Source: Williamsia limnetica (GTDB lineage Bacteria > Actinomycetota > Actinomycetes > Mycobacteriales > Mycobacteriaceae). From it: DNA of 64,000 bases. The stretch is taken from NCBI RefSeq assembly GCF_003217475.1, contig NZ_QJSP01000022.1, forward strand, positions 22,325 to 86,324, read 5' to 3'. The first letter of the stretch is position 1; every line of letters starts with the position of its first letter. Below the pieces are notes generated by a model. It worked only from the letters and a program-made list of their open reading frames with translations. It did not search any database and was not told where the DNA came from. Shown here piece after piece: positions 7,556-17,799 of this stretch. Made by a program: the position numbers and the translations under genes.

Positions 7556-9325
7556 TCAGAAGTTGGTAGAACTCAGATCGATTCCGAGAGCCCGGACCTT
7601 CCGGTACAGAGTGGACCGGGCAATTCCTAGCTTGTCCGCGGCAAGTCGTTTGTTGCCGCGTGTCTCACGTAACGCGTTGATGATCGCCCGTGCCTCGACC
7701 TGCTCGAGACCGGCCAGCCGGCGACGCGAGGCGCGGACGCGGTAGTCCGAGGGGAGGTCCTGTGCGCCGATGTAGTCACGATGTCCAGTCCTCAGCAGGG
7801 TGCGGACTAGGGTTTCGATCGAGGCGACGTTCCGGTCCCAGTCGAGCCGGCTCAGCGTCTGCACGGCATCAGACATCCAGTGCACCTTGCGGTCACTGTC
7901 CGAGTACCGCGCGCTGAAGGTGTCGAGTAGCAGTGGGAGATCATCGAATCGCTCGGCCAGGGGCGGCACTTCCAGCACACAGTCGAACCACTCGACCAGT
8001 GGAATGGCCGCGTTGCCTGCCTCATCGGTCGTCATCGTTGCCGCGACCGGTACGCCCCGGTCGCGCGCCACCGCCAGAGAACTGGCGACCGTGCGTTGGA
8101 CGTCGTCGTCGATGAGCTCGAGGTGGCGCAGTATCACCGGTGATTCGCCGTCGCAGGACGCACTATGGACGGCCGACAACCACTCCTGCGACTGATCAGA
8201 TCGATAGGCGCGGGCATCAATGACCGACGCGCTGGTTCCGAGCATGCTCGTCAGCACCGCGAACTTTCCGGTGCCGGCCTCGCCGACGGCAAGCGTGGAC
8301 AGCTCCGTCACCGCGGTTGCCTTGTCGCACAGACGTTGCCAGGCCGAACTGTTGCCGACCAAGCCGGGTAGCACCGACTTCCGAAAGGTGGGAAGGGGCG
8401 CCGCAGAGTCGGAGACCGGCTTGACTCGCATGAGGGCGCCGACCAATTCGGGACCGTCAGAGACCGGCGTGACGTGCACGTCTACGAATGAGCCGTCGGA
8501 AAGGGTCAGTGATCGCACCTCGGTGGTGGTGTTGACCGCCATCGCTCGCGCCGCGTGCTCCCACAGGATGGGCTGATCAGCGGTGGAGACGATCCTGGAC
8601 GCGGCGGCGTTGCTGATGACGGTGTGCTGGTCGAGACAGATCACGGGATGGCGACTGTCCCGGTTGTCAGACAAAAAGGCGTTGAACAGAAGGTGTTCGC
8701 GGCGCGTCGCCACGACTGCGAGTTCGCGCTCGATGGCCGCGGCGACCTCGCGGACCCAGGACAGCATGATCGGACTGGTGTCCTCGTACCGGCAGGTGAG
8801 ATTGAGGGTGCCGATGATGCGCTTGCTCACCGGATGCGTGATCGGCGCGCCGGCGCACGTCAACTGCAAAGACTGCTCGAAGAAGTGCTCGGGCCCGGCG
8901 ACCATCGACGCACGACCGGTCTCCAAGACCATCCCGCCGCTGTTGGTTCCCACGGACGTTTCCGCGAACGAAAAGCCCGGGAGTACATCGTGCTGGTCGA
9001 GTCGGCGAGTCAGTCGAGAGTCCTCCACACATCGCTGCAAGACCTGACCCTCGGAATCAGTGATTGTCAGACTGCTGAAAGAGTCGACCAGTGTGGCGCG
9101 GCGGGCCTCGATGATCGGACCGGCGACGGTCAAGAGATGCTCGTTCGGTGCCGCGTTCTTCTCGTGTACCGGCCGGGACCGCTCGGGCTCGAGGCCGTAC
9201 ATCATCGACCGGCGCCACGATTGCATGATCTCGCCCCGAACAACCCCGTTGTGGACCTCCGCGTCTCCCGACAGAAATCTTTCACGAACCTGGAGGAGGG
9301 TGCGAGTGCGTTCGTCTAGTGCCAC
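7556..9325 (-). CDS. AcoR-like activator: GAF, degenerate AAA+ domain, Fis HTH
   Basis: About 589-residue transcription regulator. Start GTG 9325 has AAGGAGA at 9331-9337. Order: N-terminal region with MQSWRRS, GAF-like sensor (around 60-230), central ATPase-like domain (around 290-520) with a Walker A-like GEAGTGKF, and a C-terminal Fis helix-turn-helix (RGNKRLAADKLGIARSTLYR). The GAFTGA loop needed to contact sigma-54 is absent and the ATPase core looks eroded, in line with actinobacteria lacking sigma-54. It is divergent from limA (9594) with a 268-base intergenic region and probably controls limA-limB and perhaps the downstream acyl-CoA dehydrogenase operon. Confidence 0.88.
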   Translation of the reverse strand: MALDERTRTLLQVRERFLSGDAEVHNGVVRGEIMQSWRRSMMYGLEPERSRPVHEKNAAPNEHLLTVAGPIIEARRATLVDSFSSLTITDSEGQVLQRCVEDSRLTRRLDQHDVLPGFSFAETSVGTNSGGMVLETGRASMVAGPEHFFEQSLQLTCAGAPITHPVSKRIIGTLNLTCRYEDTSPIMLSWVREVAAAIERELAVVATRREHLLFNAFLSDNRDSRHPVICLDQHTVISNAAASRIVSTADQPILWEHAARAMAVNTTTEVRSLTLSDGSFVDVHVTPVSDGPELVGALMRVKPVSDSAAPLPTFRKSVLPGLVGNSSAWQRLCDKATAVTELSTLAVGEAGTGKFAVLTSMLGTSASVIDARAYRSDQSQEWLSAVHSASCDGESPVILRHLELIDDDVQRTVASSLAVARDRGVPVAATMTTDEAGNAAIPLVEWFDCVLEVPPLAERFDDLPLLLDTFSARYSDSDRKVHWMSDAVQTLSRLDWDRNVASIETLVRTLLRTGHRDYIGAQDLPSDYRVRASRRRLAGLEQVEARAIINALRETRGNKRLAADKLGIARSTLYRKVRALGIDLSSTNF

Positions 9326-9395
9326 CGGATTCTCCTTTGAAGCTGGCGTGCGGGCCTGATCGCGCGATGGCTGATCCGTCCTGCACCGATTGTGA

Positions 9396-10046
<651 letters not shown>

Positions 10047-10098
10047 ACTCATCGGGCCGTCAATACTCACCGCACACCTAGCATCAGGAGATCGCACC

Positions 10099-11262
10099 AT
10101 GGCAAGCAACTACGGAAATGTCGAGTTCGGGGCGTTCTTGGCGCCTTGGCACAAAGCCGAGACCGACGCGAACTACGCCATCCATTCCGACCTCGAACTG
10201 GTCGAGCACATGGACCGACTCGGTTTCGCGGAGTTCTGGATCGGCGAGCACCATTCGGGGGGAGTCGAGATCGTCTCTTCACCGGAGGTCTTCCTCGCCG
10301 CCGCTTCGCAGCGGACCTCGCGGATCAAGCTTGGTCTCGGCGTGGTGTCACTGCCTTATCACCACCCGTTCATGGTGGCCGAGCGTCTCGTGCTCCTGGA
10401 CCACTTGTCGCGCGGGCGTGTGGTTTTCGGTGCGGGACCGGGGCAGCTGGTCGATGACGCCAACATTCTCGGTATCGACCCGGTCCAGAGCCGTAAAAAG
10501 ATGGAAGACGCGTTCGACGTCATTCACCGGTTGCTCAACGGTGAGACCGTCACCAAACAGACCGATTGGTTCACGTGCAACGACGCTTACCTGCACGTCA
10601 CGCCATACTCGACGATAGACAAGGCCGTCACCGCCACCGTGTCGCCGACCGGTCCGAAGCTTGCCGGAAAGTACGGTGCAGGGATCCTCTCCCTGGCTGC
10701 GACCAACCCGGATGCGATTGGCCTGCTCGCCGACCATTGGCAGATCGCGGAGCAGCTGGCGGCGGAGAACGGCCAGGTGGTCGATCGACGGAACTGGCGC
10801 CTGACCGGGATCATGCACGTTGCCGAAACTGAAGAGCAGGCACGAGAGGACGTCCGGCACGGGCTGCTCTATCTGCTGAACTACCTCTCCGAGGTGACCC
10901 CCGGATTCCCGAAGTTCCCCGATGTGGACTCCCTGATCGACGGGATCACCAGCAGTGGTCTGGCTGTGATCGGAACACCGGAAATGGCCATCGCGCAGAT
11001 CGAACGGCTGCAAGACGCTTCGGGTGGTTTCGGCAAGTTCCTCGTGCTCCACGGTGAGTGGGCCCGCCCGGCGGCGGGGCTCAAGAGCTTCGAACTCATC
11101 GCCGAGAAGGTGGCACCAGTCTTCAACGGCACGGCCGCGTCCCGCCGGCGCGGATACGACCAGACGGTCAACAGCAACCGTGCGGGAGCGGCTGCTACTG
11201 AAGCGGGTCAGGCCGAAGCTCGGCAGCGGTTCGATGCCGAACGCAGCGTCGTTGCCAACTGA
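10099..11262 (+). CDS. limB: luciferase-like flavin monooxygenase, limonene 1,2-monooxygenase type
   Basis: 387-residue TIM-barrel luciferase-like monooxygenase, the same length I recall for Rhodococcus LimB. Start ATG 10099 with CAGGAG ahead. Family segments: FWIGEHHSGGVEIVSSPEVF, LPYHHPFMVAERLVLLDHLSRGR, KQTDWFTCNDAYLHVTPYS and VIGTPEMAIAQIERL. It would use reduced flavin to epoxidise the ring double bond; the product would be hydrolysed by LimA, encoded just upstream. The flavin reductase at 19677 is a candidate electron supplier. A second copy is at 22754-23905. Confidence 0.88.
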   Translation: MASNYGNVEFGAFLAPWHKAETDANYAIHSDLELVEHMDRLGFAEFWIGEHHSGGVEIVSSPEVFLAAASQRTSRIKLGLGVVSLPYHHPFMVAERLVLLDHLSRGRVVFGAGPGQLVDDANILGIDPVQSRKKMEDAFDVIHRLLNGETVTKQTDWFTCNDAYLHVTPYSTIDKAVTATVSPTGPKLAGKYGAGILSLAATNPDAIGLLADHWQIAEQLAAENGQVVDRRNWRLTGIMHVAETEEQAREDVRHGLLYLLNYLSEVTPGFPKFPDVDSLIDGITSSGLAVIGTPEMAIAQIERLQDASGGFGKFLVLHGEWARPAAGLKSFELIAEKVAPVFNGTAASRRRGYDQTVNSNRAGAAATEAGQAEARQRFDAERSVVAN

Positions 11263-11893
11263 CGCGCCGGCTTCGCGTCGTCCTTCAAGTCGGCGCGGGA
11301 GCTGTTGTCGGCGGTCAGATGTGGGAGGTGCCCGTGCTGTCTCCCGCATCTGTGAAGGGATCGGCAGTTCGCTCTCCTTCAGGTGTTCGATGCCGCGAAT
11401 GTGCGCACCGACGTCCTCGCCAATAACGCCAGAGATTTCTCAGGGCGCCAGGACCAAAACCGTGCACAACTCTGTTGATGAATAGTCCCTCGTCGTCAGT
11501 TGGATCTCGCCGTCTGTTGACCACCATTCCGAACACTCACGACATCTGATTTGGCCTGGCAGGGTAAACCAGGGGCGACTGGATTCCCCGACGAGACTCG
11601 CGCGCCCAGAGTGAGCTCTCGTCAGGGAAGGCACGCCCAGCTCGTCGAGCCTTGGTTTCGATACTCATCGGTATACCTGGTCCAGCAACGAAGTCGCCGG
11701 AACAACAGTGCTAGCTGTAAAGACGTGTCACAACAGGTTTCGAATATGGTGATCTAGTGGCACTGCAGCACAACGGGTTACATTGATGCCCGAGGGGTGC
11801 CTATTCTCGGTTCAGCACAGAATTGGCCTGTACTGAGTGAGCGCCGCCGGCCGCTGGTGGGCAGTGTCGGACCATCGCGGGTGTGTGGACGGG
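11263..11893. other. intergenic region, no gene seen
   Basis: 631 bases between limB and the response regulator, which converge on it. Short frames on both strands lack ribosome sites and recognisable motifs. Composition from about 11650 to 11830 is less GC-rich than the surroundings. I see no strong terminator hairpin. It may be a recombination scar between two catabolic blocks that use different regulators. Confidence 0.4.
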
Positions 11894-12553
11894 TTATGTT
11901 TCACTGTTAGGAGATATTAGCGCCGCTCGGATAGCCGTGGCGACGAGTTCGGTCTTGGTCCGGGCACCGACCCGTTCTTTGAGCGCTTGCACGTGGAAGC
12001 GGACCGTCGACTGTGAAATCGACAGTTTCTGGGCGATTTCCGAGTAGGTCAGGCCTTCGGCGACCAACTCGAGGACTCGGATTTGGCGGGGCGTGAGGGA
12101 CTTTCCTCCGCCGCCACCGGCCTGCTGGGAGGACTCTGCCGCGAATAGGCGATGAACGATGGAGGCGGTACTGGCGGGTCGGGTGCCCGGTTCCGTTGTT
12201 GCTATCTCGCGCAGAGCTTTCCGTAGTTCGTCCAAACCGCTTGCTTTGGTGACGAATGCGACTGCGCCTGCGGCAAGTGATTGACGCACGACCTCCTCGT
12301 TGAGATAGGTCGTCAAGATGATCACCGCTGTCGCGGGGGAGGTTTCCAGGATTTGGCGACATAGTTGATCACCCGTCGTATCCGGCAAGCGATAGTCCAC
12401 CACAGCGGCATTGGGTTGAGTCTGCTTGATGCGATCGAGCGCCTCCGCGCCGGTCCCGGCTTCACCCACGACCTCGATATCGGCATCCTTCTGCAGAACC
12501 GTCCTGAGCCCCTCACGTACGATTTCGTGGTCGTCGACAATGAAGACCCGCAT
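11894..12553 (-). CDS. NarL/LuxR-family response regulator
   Basis: 219-residue response regulator. Receiver domain: acidic pair Asp7/Asp8, phospho-acceptor Asp53 in VVDYRLPD, and a conserved Lys in FVTKASG. C-terminal LuxR helix-turn-helix with SLTPRQIRVLELVAEGLTYSEIA and ISQSTVRFHV. Two adjacent ATGs exist (12556 and 12553); AAGGAG spacing favours 12553. It follows the hydrolase at 12600-13538 by 46 bases in one operon. No kinase is adjacent; the likely partner is the soluble kinase at 17800-19449. Candidate target sites are the ACTGGC-N6-GNCAGT dyads listed below. Confidence 0.93.
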   Translation of the reverse strand: MRVFIVDDHEIVREGLRTVLQKDADIEVVGEAGTGAEALDRIKQTQPNAAVVDYRLPDTTGDQLCRQILETSPATAVIILTTYLNEEVVRQSLAAGAVAFVTKASGLDELRKALREIATTEPGTRPASTASIVHRLFAAESSQQAGGGGGKSLTPRQIRVLELVAEGLTYSEIAQKLSISQSTVRFHVQALKERVGARTKTELVATAIRAALISPNSET

Positions 12554-12599
12554 CATGAACTCCTTCTTCGGTGCTCGGAGTGGTGACTCGTCGCACCAG

Positions 12600-13538
12600 T
12601 CAACGCCGTGCCAGGGCGTCTCGGCAATAGTCCGCTACCTCGGTCAGTGCATCGTCGGCGTCGTCGACGAGGCCGATCAAGGGCGCAAATCCGTGAATCA
12701 TGTTTGGATAGCGTTTGATACGAACCTCCACCCCGTGCGTCGCCAGCATCGCGGCGTACTCGAGGGCTCCGTCGCGGAGGATGTCATGCTCGGCAACCAC
12801 AAGCAGCGTTGAGGGCGACCTTCGCAGATCGGGGGCGTGAAGTGGTGAGATCTCCGCTCTCGACCGCACCGCAGGGTCGGGGGCGTAGTTGTCCCAGAAC
12901 CACGCCATATCGGCTTCGGTCATCAAAAGTCCGGGGCCACCGAACTCGGCGAAGGAGTCGCGGCTGTCGTCGGTGTCTACGACGGGATAGATCAGCACCT
13001 GCCCTGTGACAGGTAGGCCCTGATCGCCCGCATAGAGCGTAGTGACGGTGGCCAAGTTCCCGCCCGCGCTGTCACCGCCCAGGACGATAGAGTCACCTGG
13101 ACACTCGCGGGCAACCCATTCGAGAGCGGCGCGAGCATCGTCGAGCGCCGCCGGATAGGGATGCTCAGGTGCAAGCCGGTATCCAACGCTGATGACTCGA
13201 TGTCCGCTGGCGACGGCGAGGTGGCGGCAGTATCCATCCGAGTCTTCGATCCCGCCAAGCGTCCAGCCCCCACCGTGGAAGTAGAGAATCGTGCCACGTC
13301 GTGACGATGGAGTTGGCAGGTATGTCCGGAACGGGACTACACCGCCCGCCCGGGGAAGCACTCGATCGCGCACCGAGTGAACCGGTGGAGCCGGTGGAAG
13401 CAGGCCGCGGATCGCCGAGACCCGCGCCCTAGCGTCAGCAAGCGGGATCTGGTGTAGGCCAGGTGCTCCCGCGGACTGTTCCAGCAGGCGTCGGATCTGC
13501 GGGTCTACCGGCCACCGTGCCGGTCTGGTGCTCGTCAC
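12600..13538 (-). CDS. HSL-family alpha/beta hydrolase, probable monoterpene lactone hydrolase
   Basis: 312-residue GDXG lipase/esterase. Start GTG 13538 with AAGGAG seven bases ahead. HGGGW oxyanion motif at about 88-92, nucleophile Ser157 in GGDSAGG, a distal Asp in AEHDILRD and His in NMIHGF. This is the family and size of the Rhodococcus monoterpene epsilon-lactone hydrolase MlhB, which opens the lactone made by the Baeyer-Villiger step of the limonene/menthol pathways. The cluster encodes such a monooxygenase (24587-26287), so that role fits; substrate remains inferred. It is divergent from the aldehyde dehydrogenase operon and heads the operon that carries the response regulator. Confidence 0.85.
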   Translation of the reverse strand: MTSTRPARWPVDPQIRRLLEQSAGAPGLHQIPLADARARVSAIRGLLPPAPPVHSVRDRVLPRAGGVVPFRTYLPTPSSRRGTILYFHGGGWTLGGIEDSDGYCRHLAVASGHRVISVGYRLAPEHPYPAALDDARAALEWVARECPGDSIVLGGDSAGGNLATVTTLYAGDQGLPVTGQVLIYPVVDTDDSRDSFAEFGGPGLLMTEADMAWFWDNYAPDPAVRSRAEISPLHAPDLRRSPSTLLVVAEHDILRDGALEYAAMLATHGVEVRIKRYPNMIHGFAPLIGLVDDADDALTEVADYCRDALARR

Positions 13539-13629
13539 ACTGTCACTCCTTGGTTCGCACTAGTTTCCCTCCACGAGTTTGGCCTCTCAACACGGATGAG
13601 TGAAGCGATACCGAAGAACGTCGCTGCCG

Positions 13630-13647
13630 ACTGGCTGTAGTGACAGG
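13630..13647. promoter_or_regulatory. regulon dyad 1 (ACTGGC-N6-GACAGG)
   Basis: Half-site ACTGGC at 13630-13635, spacer TGTAGT, half-site GACAGG. It lies 92 bases upstream of the minus-strand hydrolase start. It matches six other dyads in front of catabolic operons and is a candidate response-regulator site. Confidence 0.55.
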
Positions 13648-13680
13648 TGCGGCAAACGGATTGTCGACGCATGCGTTCGT

Positions 13681-13698
13681 ACTGGCTGAAATGCCAGT
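13681..13698. promoter_or_regulatory. regulon dyad 2 (ACTGGC-N6-GCCAGT)
   Basis: Perfect 6+6 inverted repeat with spacer TGAAAT, 57 bases before the aldehyde dehydrogenase start and 51 bases (about five helical turns) from dyad 1 in the same divergent region. Confidence 0.6.
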
Positions 13699-13754
13699 GG
13701 GCGGCGTGATCCACCTCGCATCTAATGGGTTGTGAGGCAACAGGAGGATGGAAC

Positions 13755-15275
13755 TTGAGCACACTGATTGATCTTGACGCTGTCGAGGCGACCGCGGAAT
13801 TGCAGACGCTGCCGCAATTCATCGGTGGTGAGATGGTCGAATCCGATGGCGACGACGTCATCGACACCGTCAACCCCTATAGCGGCAAAGTCTGGGCCCG
13901 AGTGTCCAATGCCACCGCGACCGATGTCGATAGAGCGGTCGTAGCGGCCCGTGCCGCATTCGACGGCGGATGGGGCCAATCGACGGGGCATACCCGCGCG
14001 ACAATCATGCGCCGACTGGCGGTCCTGCTCTCTGAGAACGCCGAGCATCTCGCCCGCGTCGAGAGCAACGATAACGGCAAGCTCGTCCGTGAGACGCTGG
14101 CCGTCGCCCAGAATCTTCCGCGATGGTTCAACTACTATGCAGGATCTGCCGAGCGGATGTTCGGGTCAAGCGTGCCGGTAGCCAATCCCAACTATCTCGT
14201 CTACACACTCCGTGAGCCGATCGGCGTGGTCGCGGCGGTGGTGCCGTGGAATGCGCCCCTGATGCTGTTCACCATGAAGGTTGCGCCAGCCCTGGCGGCC
14301 GGGTGCACTTTGGTGGTCAAGACATCTGAGCAGACCAGTGCATCGGCGTTGGAGTTCGCGAAACTCGCAGCCGAGGCTGGCCTACCTGCCGGCGTCCTGA
14401 ACATCATCACCGGTACCGGACAGACCACAGGCCGCGCACTCGTCGGACACCGCGGTGTTGACAAAGTGTCATTCACCGGCTCGACCCGCGCCGGTGTCCA
14501 GGTGATGAAGGACGCTGCCGAGAACATCGCGCCGGTCACGCTGGAACTCGGCGGCAAATCGGCGAACATCGTGTTCGCCGACTCTGATCTGGATGCCGCC
14601 GCCAATGGCGTCGTTGCGAGCGTTTTTGCTGCCGCGGGCCAGATGTGCATCGCGGGAAGCCGTCTGCTGGTGGAACGTCCCATCTTGGATGCGTTGGTGG
14701 ACAAAGTTGTTGAGCGTGCAGGATCTATCAAGCAGGGTGACCCGTTTGATCCGGCCAGTGAGATGGGTCCACTGGCCACTGCGGAACAACTTGAGCGGGT
14801 ACTGGGCATGCTCGACAACGCCAGGGCCGACGGCGCCACCTTGCGCTGCGGCGGGCGTCGATCTCAAGGAGCTGGCGTCGACGACGGATATTTCATTGAA
14901 CCCACCGTATTCACCGACGTCAGCCAGGATATGCAGATCGCCAGGGAAGAGATCTTCGGGCCGGTCCTCGGCGTCTACCCGTTTGATACCGAAGAACAGG
15001 CCATCGCAATGGCCAACGACACTGAATACGGTCTGGCGGGCGGGGTGTGGACCAACGACCTGGCCCGTGGCCATCGGATGGCGCGCGCAGTGCGTGCTGG
15101 GACCGTCTGGCTCAACAGCTACCGCGTCACCGATCCAGCGGTTCCGTTCGGTGGCATGGGCGCCAGCGGCATGGGCCGCGAGAACGGTGACGAGGCCGTT
15201 GACGCCTACACCGAAACCAAGGCGGTGTGGGTCGAGCTCAGTGGAGAGACCCGCGATCCGTTCAAGATGGGCTGA
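13755..15275 (+). CDS. NAD(P)-dependent aldehyde dehydrogenase
   Basis: 506-residue aldehyde dehydrogenase from TTG 13755, chosen because AGGAGG is at 13742-13747; the frame opens at 13725 without such a site. Motifs: PWNAPLMLF (cofactor/anion region), FTGSTRAG (nucleotide binding), LELGGKSANIVF (general base Glu) and GQMCIAGSRL (catalytic Cys). It would oxidise an aldehyde to an acid, or a hydroxyacid semialdehyde, before CoA activation. First of three same-strand genes with an alcohol dehydrogenase and a CoA-transferase: alcohol to aldehyde to acid to CoA ester. Confidence 0.93.
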   Translation: MSTLIDLDAVEATAELQTLPQFIGGEMVESDGDDVIDTVNPYSGKVWARVSNATATDVDRAVVAARAAFDGGWGQSTGHTRATIMRRLAVLLSENAEHLARVESNDNGKLVRETLAVAQNLPRWFNYYAGSAERMFGSSVPVANPNYLVYTLREPIGVVAAVVPWNAPLMLFTMKVAPALAAGCTLVVKTSEQTSASALEFAKLAAEAGLPAGVLNIITGTGQTTGRALVGHRGVDKVSFTGSTRAGVQVMKDAAENIAPVTLELGGKSANIVFADSDLDAAANGVVASVFAAAGQMCIAGSRLLVERPILDALVDKVVERAGSIKQGDPFDPASEMGPLATAEQLERVLGMLDNARADGATLRCGGRRSQGAGVDDGYFIEPTVFTDVSQDMQIAREEIFGPVLGVYPFDTEEQAIAMANDTEYGLAGGVWTNDLARGHRMARAVRAGTVWLNSYRVTDPAVPFGGMGASGMGRENGDEAVDAYTETKAVWVELSGETRDPFKMG

Positions 15276-15326
15276 CTCGCCCCCAGCGTTCACAGCATTT
15301 GACCGACTATTCAGCAAGGACATCGA

Positions 15327-16487
15327 ATGACAACCATCAACGGGCGGGCCGCCGTCTTGGCCGACTACAACGAACCTTTCGTGACACGCGAGTTCCCGGT
15401 TCCGACACCAGAGCCCGGCGGCATTGTCGTCAAGATCGACGTCGCAACTGTCTGCGGATCCGATGTGCACGTCTGGCTGGGGCACCTCAAGGACACGACA
15501 CCGATCACACCGCCGCTCATCCTCGGTCACGAGATGGTCGGTATCGTCGAAACCCTCGGCGACGGCGCTGAGTTCGACAGCCTAGGTGAACGGATCGAGG
15601 TTGGCGACCGGATCGTGTGGGCCCACACCCCGTGCGGCCAATGCCGCGAATGCACCATCGAACGCCAGCCCCAACTGTGCAGCAAGCGGTACATCGCCTA
15701 CCTGAACGATTGCTCTAAGCCGCCTTACTTCACCGGCTCATTTGCCGAATACAACTATGTCGTTCCGCGCGCCGGCCGATTGCGCGTCCCGGACGGGGTC
15801 CAGAGTAGGTGGGCGGCCGCCGGCAGTTGTGCGCTCCGCACTGTGATCAAGGGTGCTGAGGTGGCCGGCCCTATCGACTTCACCGATTCGATAGTGATCC
15901 AGGGCGCAGGCCCGCTGGGGCTGTTCGCAACTGCTCTGCTGTCCACCCACAACCCGCGCCAGTTGGTTGTTGTCGGAGGCCCTGAGGATCGTCTGGCACT
16001 AGCCCGCGAATGGGGCGCCACCCACACGGTGTCGATCGCCGACTATCCGACCGCGACGGATCGGATAGAACGAGTTCAAGAGATCACCGGTGGCGGCGCC
16101 GATCTTGCGTTCGAGTATGCAGGTGCCCCCGGCGCCGTCGCCGAAGGCATCGAGCTGGTGCGGAGGAACGGTCGATATATTGTGATGGGGACGCTCGGCG
16201 GCGCGCCGCAATCGGTGGATGTTGCCAAAATCGCCCACCGTGGCATCCGCATCACCGGCTCGATGAGCGGTGAGATCGGCAACTACAGAACCGCTTTGGA
16301 GTTCCTCGACAGGTTCTCGGAACGCTTTGATTGGGATCGGATGTTCGGCGCCTCGTACGGTCTCGACGATCTGGCCGAGGCGATGGACGCAATGGTGTCC
16401 ATGCGCGAGATCAAGCCCGTGATCGTGCCAGGCATACGTTCCTCGGAGCCACAGCAGTCCGCCACCGCGTCCACGAGCGCACACTAG
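15327..16487 (+). CDS. zinc-dependent medium-chain alcohol dehydrogenase
   Basis: 386-residue MDR alcohol dehydrogenase. Catalytic zinc ligands Cys43 (VCGSDVH) and His68-Glu69 (LGHEMVG). The structural zinc site is intact as four cysteines in the segment TPCGQCREC...QLC. Rossmann motif GAGPLGLFA. It lies 51 bases after the aldehyde dehydrogenase, so it probably feeds it. A sorbitol/threonine dehydrogenase-like overall pattern means the substrate could be a diol such as the limonene diol; this is inference. Confidence 0.92.
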   Translation: MTTINGRAAVLADYNEPFVTREFPVPTPEPGGIVVKIDVATVCGSDVHVWLGHLKDTTPITPPLILGHEMVGIVETLGDGAEFDSLGERIEVGDRIVWAHTPCGQCRECTIERQPQLCSKRYIAYLNDCSKPPYFTGSFAEYNYVVPRAGRLRVPDGVQSRWAAAGSCALRTVIKGAEVAGPIDFTDSIVIQGAGPLGLFATALLSTHNPRQLVVVGGPEDRLALAREWGATHTVSIADYPTATDRIERVQEITGGGADLAFEYAGAPGAVAEGIELVRRNGRYIVMGTLGGAPQSVDVAKIAHRGIRITGSMSGEIGNYRTALEFLDRFSERFDWDRMFGASYGLDDLAEAMDAMVSMREIKPVIVPGIRSSEPQQSATASTSAH

Positions 16488-16526
16488 ACCGCACCGCCCA
16501 ATTCTATTTCCCAGTAGGAGATCTCG

Positions 16527-17774
16527 ATGACTGATCCGCAAACGGTGTCCCCGGCCGACGAACAGGCGAGCGCCGCAGGCAAGGGTCCCTTGCGGGGCGT
16601 CAAGGTGGTCGAATTCGCCCAGGTCATCGCCGGACCGCTGGCCGGCACCCTGATGGCGGACCTCGGGGCAGAGGTGGTCCATGTCGAGGCGCCGCTGGTC
16701 GGAGACAACGCCCGGCACATGGGACCTGCAAAAGACGGGCACCATCTGTGGTGGAAAGTGCTGGGGCGCAACAAAAGATCGGTCACCTTGGACTTAGGCA
16801 ACCCGGATGCTCGAAGTCTCACCGACAAACTCGTGCAGTGGGCTGATGTGGTGATCGTGACGTTCCGCAGTAGCACCGTCAAACGGTTCGGGCTGGACTG
16901 GGCGACGGTGTCGACGACGAACCCGTCAGCGATCCTTCTGCAGATCTCGGGTTATGGTGCGAACACCAGTAACCGGGACGAGCCGGGATTCGGCAAGATG
17001 GGGGAGGCACGGAGCGGTCTTGTTCACCTGACCGGGTTTGAGGACGGAGCACCGATCCACACCGGATTCTCGCATGGGGATGCAACCACCGGATTGATGG
17101 GTGCCTTCGCTGTGTCCGCGGCGCTGGTCCGTCGAAATGCCTATCCCGAGCGGAAAGGGGAGTGGATCGACCTGGCACTGTTCGAGACGCTCTTTCGCCT
17201 GGTCGAATGGCAGGTCATCATCCATGATCAGCTGGGTGCTGTACCGCAGCGGTCCGGCAACTCTCTGGCCGTCGCGCCGGCGGCGGTGATCAATACCTAT
17301 CGAAGCGCTGACGACGAGTGGATAACCGTCACCTCAGGAACACTGCGTTCGGTACTGAACATCGTGCGGCTGCTTGGCCTGGACGAAGCGGAATACTCGA
17401 CCAGAGAGGCTCAGCATGCCGGGCGTGGGTTTCTCGATCAGCAACTTGCAGTGTGGATATCCGAACGCAGCACATCTTGCGCGGTGGAGGCATTGCAGAG
17501 GGCGAAGGTCGTGGCCTCGAAGATCTACGACATCGAGGACATCTTCGCCGACCAGACGTACCGTGAGCGTGACGACATAGTCACCGTCACAGACGCTGAT
17601 CTCGGAGATGTTCGTATGCAGGGGGTCATTCCCCACTTCGCTGTCAATCCAGGGGCAGTTTGGCGAACGGGAGCAGCTCTTGGCGAAGACAACGACTTGG
17701 TCTTCGGTGAATGGCTCGACCTCGACGACACCGAAATGGCCCGCCTGCACCAGGCAGGGGTGATCGGAGACTGA
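16527..17774 (+). CDS. class III (CaiB/BaiF) CoA-transferase
   Basis: 415-residue family III CoA-transferase. N-terminal signature VVEFAQVIAGPLAGTLMADLGAEVVHVE, then RNKRSVTLDL, and the catalytic Asp in the SHGDATTGLMGA segment. It moves CoA from an acyl-CoA donor to a carboxylic acid, so it can activate the acid produced by the preceding dehydrogenases without ATP. GTAGGAG precedes the start. Last gene of the plus-strand operon; it converges on the histidine kinase with only 25 bases between, and no clear hairpin is seen there. Confidence 0.92.
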   Translation: MTDPQTVSPADEQASAAGKGPLRGVKVVEFAQVIAGPLAGTLMADLGAEVVHVEAPLVGDNARHMGPAKDGHHLWWKVLGRNKRSVTLDLGNPDARSLTDKLVQWADVVIVTFRSSTVKRFGLDWATVSTTNPSAILLQISGYGANTSNRDEPGFGKMGEARSGLVHLTGFEDGAPIHTGFSHGDATTGLMGAFAVSAALVRRNAYPERKGEWIDLALFETLFRLVEWQVIIHDQLGAVPQRSGNSLAVAPAAVINTYRSADDEWITVTSGTLRSVLNIVRLLGLDEAEYSTREAQHAGRGFLDQQLAVWISERSTSCAVEALQRAKVVASKIYDIEDIFADQTYRERDDIVTVTDADLGDVRMQGVIPHFAVNPGAVWRTGAALGEDNDLVFGEWLDLDDTEMARLHQAGVIGD

Positions 17775-17799
17775 TCGGACGGACCGTCGTGCACTGAAG

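Noticed and set aside
11315..11536. 73-codon minus-strand frame in the gap after limB
   Set aside because: No ribosome site, no family pattern, and overlapping frames of equal length on the other strand.
14469..15530. 353-codon minus-strand frame opposite the aldehyde dehydrogenase
   Set aside because: Shadow frame; the sense protein has all catalytic motifs.
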